NCBI GenBank assembly: GCA_013140465.1
Contig: JABFST010000381.1
Location: 1-9,956, forward strand
Source of the DNA: Methylococcaceae bacterium
GTDB taxonomy: Bacteria > Pseudomonadota > Gammaproteobacteria > Methylococcales > Methylomonadaceae
Reading direction: 5' to 3'
DNA length: 9,956 bases
Shown here: positions 7,219 through 9,956 of the stretch, piece by piece
Layout: each line of letters begins with the position of its first letter
Numbering within the stretch: position 1 is the first letter of the stretch
Notes under the pieces: model-generated
What the model saw: only the letters and a program-made list of their open reading frames with translations
What the model was told of the DNA's origin: nothing
Databases searched by the model: none
Position numbers and translations under genes: made by a program

Positions 7219-8330
7219 GTTAAACCCTCAATTTTAATTTTCTTGTCCGTCATGGCTTGGAAGATGCGTTTGTAATCGTAGGCTTGGGCTTGCAGTTCAT
7301 GCGCATTTTTTTCAGCATCACTACGCATTGTTTGGAACTTTTCTAGCCATTGTTGGGTTTCGGCGCTTTGGGTGGCTCTGAGCAGCCTTAAGTTTTCGAG
7401 AATTGCCGAAACTTCGGGTGTTATTGTCTGCTCTTTTTGGGACTGTAGCAATTGCTGCAGGTAGTAGATTAAGCCACGTTTTTCATGAGATTCCAAGTCA
7501 ATAGTACATAAAATCAGCTGGAATTGGTCTAATAAGGCTTGCTCCTGCTTAGTCCATTGAATTAGCAGATCATTAGGCAATAAACTTATCATGTCTATTA
7601 GGTTGTCGTAAGAAACGCCAAATAAGCGAAAACATTCAAAACTGCCAAGGCTGGCCTCGCCCATAAAAATAACCTCAAAATAACGCTGTTTTGGTTTTTC
7701 GGGAGGATTTTCAGGTTTTTTCAACCTAGATATAAGCAGTTCAGACCACTTTTTGCTATCTATATTAGGCAGTTCTGTAAGCCTGTGGCTAGTTGCAATA
7801 AAGTGGCGATATGCAAACGGGGCAATTTGTTTGCACAAGTCAGTTGGGTCAAACTGCCCTGTTGCGTGACACATAGCCAAGCTGTCGTCTGGTAAACAAA
7901 CGCAATTTTCCAGCCTCTCTACAAAATCCTGTTTAAGGACGCCACAAACTGTGCCATACCGAATAACCCCGGTGCATCCGCCACTTAATGCACCGTATCT
8001 AAAGCTTGTTGCGCCAGCAAAGGTATTGTCAAACGCCATACGCTGATCGTATTTGTCTTTAAGAAATCGCCGCAAAACCTCATCAACGCTTTCACCTGTT
8101 GATTCGGCAAAGCGTCGGGCCACTTCATGGATGTTTTGGTAAGGCGCATCTTCTAGCATTAAAGAAACGACGAAGGGGCTAAGGTTTATAGAAATCTGCG
8201 CATTTTTTTTCACCCACTCCTTAAACTCTTTTGCTAATTGGAGTTGTTCGTGGGCTAAATCCTTAACTTTGTCTTCACACTCTTTGCTTAAGGTTTCGAT
8301 ATTGTTGTTTGCTAAGGCAAATATGTCCAT
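7215..8330 (-). CDS. Unrecognised 371-aa Cys/His-cluster protein, first gene of a two-gene operon
   Basis: I do not recognise this family. No signal peptide or membrane segment is seen, so it is probably cytosolic. It begins with a charged helical, possibly coiled-coil region (about 8-43). A central domain (about 98-185) contains FAGATSFRYG and GVIRYGTVCGVL segments and a cluster of C119, C129, C143, C145, C154, H155 and C166, which might bind metal, though the spacing matches no zinc motif I know. A second helical domain follows (about 215-300), and a Gln/Glu-rich probable coiled coil (about 305-360) lies near the C-terminus. The ATG at 8330 is supported by GGAG (8336-8339 on the minus strand), 5 nt upstream. 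The 4-bp overlap with the next gene implies a fixed operon and possibly a complex between the two products. Assigning an enzymatic, toxin or defence role would be speculation. Confidence 0.82.
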   Translation of the reverse strand: MDIFALANNNIETLSKECEDKVKDLAHEQLQLAKEFKEWVKKNAQISINLSPFVVSLMLEDAPYQNIHEVARRFAESTGESVDEVLRRFLKDKYDQRMAFDNTFAGATSFRYGALSGGCTGVIRYGTVCGVLKQDFVERLENCVCLPDDSLAMCHATGQFDPTDLCKQIAPFAYRHFIATSHRLTELPNIDSKKWSELLISRLKKPENPPEKPKQRYFEVIFMGEASLGSFECFRLFGVSYDNLIDMISLLPNDLLIQWTKQEQALLDQFQLILCTIDLESHEKRGLIYYLQQLLQSQKEQTITPEVSAILENLRLLRATQSAETQQWLEKFQTMRSDAEKNAHELQAQAYDYKRIFQAMTDKKIKIEGLT

Positions 8331-8339
8331 GTGTACTCC

Positions 8340-8457
8340 GCAATCAATCGGCTTAGTGGGCAGGTAAACAATAAGTATAGTCTATGTTTTAATTTTTGTT
8401 GCCCCAGCACCAGCCATACAGTGTACTAACACCATTAAAAACTGGCCTATTGATTGC
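8340..8457 (-). promoter_or_regulatory. Candidate promoter region of the unknown two-gene operon
   Basis: On the minus strand a TATACT box lies at 8374-8379, about 45 nt before the ATG of the 371-aa gene; no good -35 box is seen. The region is bracketed by a perfect 9-bp inverted repeat, GCAATCAAT (8340-8348) and ATTGATTGC (8449-8457). A small hairpin, CAGATT-ggct-AATCTG (8461-8476), follows just upstream. The bracketing repeat could be a regulator site or chance; evidence is limited to the pattern. Confidence 0.3.
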
Positions 8458-8538
8458 TTACAGATTGGCTAATCTGCAATAAAGGCATACGAGCCTGTGG
8501 AAGAATTAACCTAAACTTGCGCATCGGAGTGAAAAAAC

Positions 8539-8587
8539 GTAAACATTCAGTCCCCCTCCTTAAAAAGGAGGGGGACTGAATGTTTAC
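8539..8587. repeat. Perfect 23-bp stem-loop with 3-nt loop
   Basis: Arms 8539-8561 and 8565-8587 are perfectly complementary around the loop AAA. The arms combine GTAAACATTCAG (outer) with TCCCCCTCCTT (inner). This is far stronger than an ordinary terminator and lacks a clean T-run after it. The CCCCCTCCTT/AAGGAGGGGG core resembles REP-type palindromes scattered in several bacterial genomes (general recollection, not checked). It would form a very stable hairpin in RNA or a cruciform in DNA. Confidence 0.85.
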
Positions 8588-8753
8588 TTTGAGTTAAGCG
8601 AAATATCTACCCAGACTCTTGGGCGAGGCATTTTGATTTGAATGTAGGTTCGATTCTATGCTGGGTTAGCTAACGAGACTGTGAAAGTATTTCAAATACT
8701 CACAAAAAGGTGTTTTTTTAATTTCGTAAGCAATTGATTTAATTAGATAGTTT

Positions 8754-8777
8754 AGTGAAAAAACATGTTTTTTCACT
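8754..8777. repeat. Perfect 24-bp palindrome
   Basis: The half-site AGTGAAAAAACA (8754-8765) is followed immediately by its exact reverse complement. The 11-mer AGTGAAAAAAC also occurs at 8528-8538 in the left terminal repeat, so the palindrome looks like one terminal repeat end joined head-to-head to a second copy. Confidence 0.8.
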
Positions 8778-8830
8778 CCGAAGAGCAAGCTTACGTTAAT
8801 TCTTTGTAACTATTCAGTATCTGGGGGCGC

Positions 8831-8865
8831 AACAGCCGTTCGCTGGGCTGAACAGCCGTTCGCTG
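8831..8865. repeat. Two tandem copies of AACAGCCGTTCGCTG
   Basis: The 15-mer occurs at 8831-8845 and 8851-8865, with a 20-bp period. Two copies with a 5-nt separation do not make a CRISPR array; this looks like local duplication of the REP flank. The second copy runs into the palindrome at 8862-8907. Confidence 0.75.
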
Positions 8866-8907
8866 AGCGGAGTCGAAGCGAACAAACCGGCTTCGATTCC
8901 GCTCAGC
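8862..8907. repeat. REP-like palindrome GCTGAGCGGA-TCGAAGC
   Basis: Arms GCTGAGCGGAGTCGAAGC (8862-8879) and GCTTCGATTCCGCTCAGC (8890-8907) are complementary at 17 of 18 positions around a 10-nt spacer. From general knowledge, closely similar TGAGCGGAGTCGAAG palindromes are dispersed in many bacterial genomes, so this is probably a member of a repetitive extragenic family. Confidence 0.7.
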
Positions 8908-9050
8908 CTACGGTAAAATTGACTTATTAGAAGTCGCTCTGAATAGTTACAATTCTTTCACAGTCTCTAACGCTACACCAGCCTACGCTACTTGACAGCC
9001 CTACATGCGTAGGGGTCACAACACGAAAGACCTCGCGCTTGAGCGTTGCC

Positions 9051-9350
9051 TTATTCAAAGTAATTTAGTACATCCATCGCCTTGTGGGGAATTCCAATGA
9101 TGTCTATGCCACCGAGATCATTAAACACATAAAAAATAAGGTGCGAACCTTGCAAATAGCAATAATATCCCTGCTCGATGTCAGGCCGGTGCTTACCCAG
9201 TTGGGGGCGGTCTGCCAACCATTTAAAGCGGCTATCCAAATCCCTCAAGTATTGGTTGCGTTGTCGTACTCCCCATTGGCGTAGCGTATAACGGCCTATG
9301 GCCTTGATGTCATCAAGGGCGCGTAGTGTAAGCCGGAAGTTGCCTGTCAT
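9051..9350 (-). CDS. parE: ParE/RelE-superfamily toxin
   Basis: A 99-aa protein, the usual length for ParE toxins. The pattern is typical: an N-terminal strand (FRLTLRALDDI), a helical hairpin with IGRYTLRQWG and YLRDLDSRFKWLADRP (residues 18-49), the LGKHRPDI turn (51-58), GYYCYLQGSHLIFY strands (61-74) and a C-terminal IIGIPHKAMD segment. ParE toxins characterised so far poison DNA gyrase, while RelE relatives cleave mRNA; which applies here cannot be told from sequence, though the ParD-type partner favours ParE. It starts inside the antitoxin gene (ATGA overlap, 9347-9350) with no strong ribosome binding site of its own, so translation is probably coupled to the antitoxin. The gene appears intact. 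Confidence 0.88.
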   Translation of the reverse strand: MTGNFRLTLRALDDIKAIGRYTLRQWGVRQRNQYLRDLDSRFKWLADRPQLGKHRPDIEQGYYCYLQGSHLIFYVFNDLGGIDIIGIPHKAMDVLNYFE

Positions 9351-9595
9351 GCGTCATCATCCAGTTCCTGAATAATGGCATTGATAGAATAATCCTGTAC
9401 AAACTCACCGTGCCTGGCTTGTTCGGCACCTTCGGCTAAATGCTCGCGTATAGCATTCAATTTAATTTTCCGCTCTTCCAAAACGCGTAGGGCATCGCGT
9501 ACCAATTCGCTGGCAGAACCATAACGCCCACTGGCTATCTCATTTTTAATAAATGATTCCCAATGTTCTCCCAAGCTTAAACTTGTTGTTGCCAT
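9347..9595 (-). CDS. parD: ParD-type ribbon-helix-helix antitoxin
   Basis: An 82-aa antitoxin that should bind and neutralise the adjacent ParE and repress its own operon as a dimer. The N-terminal ribbon-helix-helix is recognisable: strand TTSLSLGEHW (residues 3-12), helix ESFIKNEIASGRYGSASE with the GRYGSASE turn (23-30) characteristic of ParD, then LVRDALRVLEER. The acidic C-terminal tail ending ELDDDA is the probable toxin-binding part. The ATG at 9595 is supported by GAGG (9603-9606 on the minus strand), 7 nt upstream. Antitoxin first and toxin second with a 4-bp overlap is the standard ParDE order. A dyad just upstream of the gene is the likely autoregulatory operator. Confidence 0.9.
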   Translation of the reverse strand: MATTSLSLGEHWESFIKNEIASGRYGSASELVRDALRVLEERKIKLNAIREHLAEGAEQARHGEFVQDYSINAIIQELDDDA

Positions 9596-9609
9596 AATGC
9601 GGCCTCTTG

Positions 9610-9630
9610 TTCATATATACCAAATATGAA
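9610..9630 (-). promoter_or_regulatory. Candidate ParD operator upstream of parDE
   Basis: A perfect 7-bp inverted repeat, TTCATAT (9610-9616) and ATATGAA (9624-9630), with 7 nt between, sits 15 nt before the antitoxin ATG. A TATATT sequence (9629-9634, minus strand) overlaps its distal edge and could be the -10 box; no good -35 was found. Position and symmetry fit autoregulation by a ribbon-helix-helix antitoxin. Confidence 0.5.
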
Positions 9631-9784
9631 TATAGCTAATTTTAGATTTTACAACCAGCAAAAATATTCCCTGATGTAAAAACGCATAGACCATCCATGA
9701 ATTTTTTGAATGCCGCTATGAATAAACCTACTGTTATCTTAAGGTTTATTTCATTTATTAATCAATATGTTATGTGACAATAGA

Positions 9785-9875
9785 GTAACTTCTCATTGGC
9801 GGCAGGATAAAGACCTGCGAGGTTTATAAAACCTCGCAGGTCTACTGCTATTGCCTACAACTAATGAGAAGTTAC
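9785..9875. repeat. Nested palindromic element with GTAACTTCTCATT arms
   Basis: Exact 13-bp inverted arms, GTAACTTCTCATT (9785-9797) and AATGAGAAGTTAC (9863-9875), with weaker pairing beyond them, enclose the hairpin at 9811-9843. The layout of short inverted ends around a stable palindrome parallels the element at 8806-8950. A non-autonomous mobile element or a compound REP unit is likely; no transposase is present. Confidence 0.6.
9811..9843. repeat. Perfect 15-bp hairpin AGACCTGCGAGGTTT
   Basis: Arms 9811-9825 and 9829-9843 pair perfectly around the loop ATA. Palindromes with the ACCTGCGAGGTTT core are, as general recollection, widespread dispersed repeats in unrelated bacteria, so this is probably a REP-family copy rather than a local terminator. 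Confidence 0.8.
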
Positions 9876-9943
9876 GCAATAGGGTACGAAAACGTGAACT
9901 TTTTCAGCACCCAATAGACGAGAATCAACAAGTTAAACAAAAA

Positions 9944-9955
9944 GTAACTATTCAG
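9944..9955. repeat. Third GTAACTATTCAG copy, cut by the window edge
   Basis: GTAACTATTCAG at 9944-9955 is identical to the arm at 8806-8817 and to the reverse complement of 8939-8950. It probably begins another repeat element that continues past the window. Confidence 0.5.
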
Positions 9956-9956
9956 C

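Larger units (their letters stand above)
8501..8804. repeat. MITE-like element: 38-bp terminal inverted repeats
   Basis: Nt 8501-8538 and the reverse complement of 8767-8804 match at 34 of 38 positions. Both begin AAGAATTAAC and end TCGGAGTGAAAAAAC. The 304-bp span between the outer ends carries no gene and encloses a 23-bp hairpin and most of a 24-bp palindrome. Long near-identical terminal inverted repeats around a short non-coding core are typical of miniature inverted-repeat elements. No target-site duplication is evident at the ends, and no transposase is in view. Confidence 0.6.
8806..8950. repeat. GTAACTATTCAG inverted-repeat element containing a REP-like core
   Basis: Exact 12-bp inverted arms, GTAACTATTCAG (8806-8817) and CTGAATAGTTAC (8939-8950), enclose a short tandem repeat and a REP-like palindrome. 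The arm sequence differs at only two positions from the outer arm of the 8539-8587 hairpin, and it recurs at 9944-9955. Confidence 0.6.
8660..8982. repeat. Second long inverted repeat, interleaved with the first
   Basis: Nt 8660-8687 and the reverse complement of 8955-8982 match at 22 of 28 positions, including an exact 13-nt GAGACTGTGAAAG (8675-8687 and 8955-8967). Its left arm lies inside the 8501-8804 element and its right arm outside, so the two inverted repeats cross rather than nest. It may be the eroded termini of another mobile element. Confidence 0.5.
8588..9050. other. Gene-free, repeat-rich spacer
   Basis: No open frame here looks like a gene. The stretch is largely inverted repeats, listed separately. 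Minor items: a small hairpin CCCTAC-atgc-GTAGGG (8999-9014) downstream of the toxin gene, which could help end its transcript; GTATTTCAAATAC-centred pairing near 8687-8700, followed by a T7 run at 8713-8719; and a TTCGATTC segment (8649-8656) that resembles a tRNA T-arm but has no tRNA around it. Confidence 0.5.
9631..9956. other. Gene-free end of window with palindromes
   Basis: No gene is seen. Besides the nested repeat at 9785-9875, there is a perfect 9-bp hairpin, AATAAACCT (9721-9729) and AGGTTTATT (9742-9750), with a 12-nt loop. It could be a terminator for a transcript on either strand but has only TCATTTATT after it. The last 13 nt begin another repeat copy. Confidence 0.45.

Noticed and set aside
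8609..8672. tRNA-like segment: TTCGATTC resembling a T-loop, with CTACCCAG and CTGGGTTAG able to pair as an acceptor-like stem
   Set aside because: The T-stem does not pair, there is too little room for D and anticodon arms, and the acceptor-like stem needs a bulge.
8831..8865. Direct repeats as a CRISPR remnant
   Set aside because: There are only two 15-nt copies 5 nt apart, with no spacer-length gap and no cas genes.
9084..9284. Plus-strand 66-codon open frame opposite the toxin gene
   Set aside because: It is fully antisense to the well-supported ParE gene and shows no family pattern.

Overview
The window looks like a chromosomal segment of a Gram-negative, probably gammaproteobacterial, respiratory bacterium. 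This is inferred from a large periplasmic multiheme cytochrome c, a soluble GAF-type two-component pair, a ParDE locus and intergenic palindromes of the REP/MITE kind. A methanotroph or sulfur oxidizer would fit, but nothing in the sequence fixes the genus. GC content varies by region: about half in the cytochrome gene, high 30s in the kinase gene, about 28% in 5881-6420 and about 47% just beyond it.

Layout. Nt 1-2379 (+) is the 3' part of a multiheme cytochrome c gene with nine CXXCH motifs. Its reading frame is open to the window edge, so the true start lies outside. A hairpin (2396-2422) follows, then a roughly 320-nt gap with a TATAAT-type promoter and small dyads. Nt 2745-5632 (+) is a two-gene operon: a cytosolic histidine kinase with three GAF-like modules and a stand-alone receiver-domain response regulator, 5 nt apart. 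A 242-bp AT-rich gap separates it from a convergent minus-strand operon of two unrecognised genes that overlap by 4 bp (ATGA): first a 371-aa protein with a Cys/His cluster, then a 447-aa protein. The last ~190 residues of the 447-aa protein are encoded by much more AT-rich DNA than the rest.

Nt 8331-9050 has no gene. It holds a promoter region and a dense set of inverted repeats: a perfect 23-bp hairpin, a perfect 24-bp palindrome, two interleaved long inverted repeats, a short tandem repeat and a REP-like palindrome. Nt 9051-9595 (-) is a ParD/ParE-type antitoxin-toxin operon with a dyad upstream that looks like its operator. The last 360 nt hold more palindromes, including an AGACCTGCGAGGTTT hairpin nested in GTAACTTCTCATT arms, and the start of another repeat copy at the window edge.

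Working together. The kinase and regulator should form one signalling pair (sensing through GAF domains, transfer from His584 to Asp59), but no output domain or target is encoded here. The two unknown proteins are probably co-translated and may form a complex. Their function cannot be read from the sequence. The most unusual signals are the within-gene composition break near 6440 and the recurrence of related GTAA-N2-ATTCAG arms around different palindromic cores.
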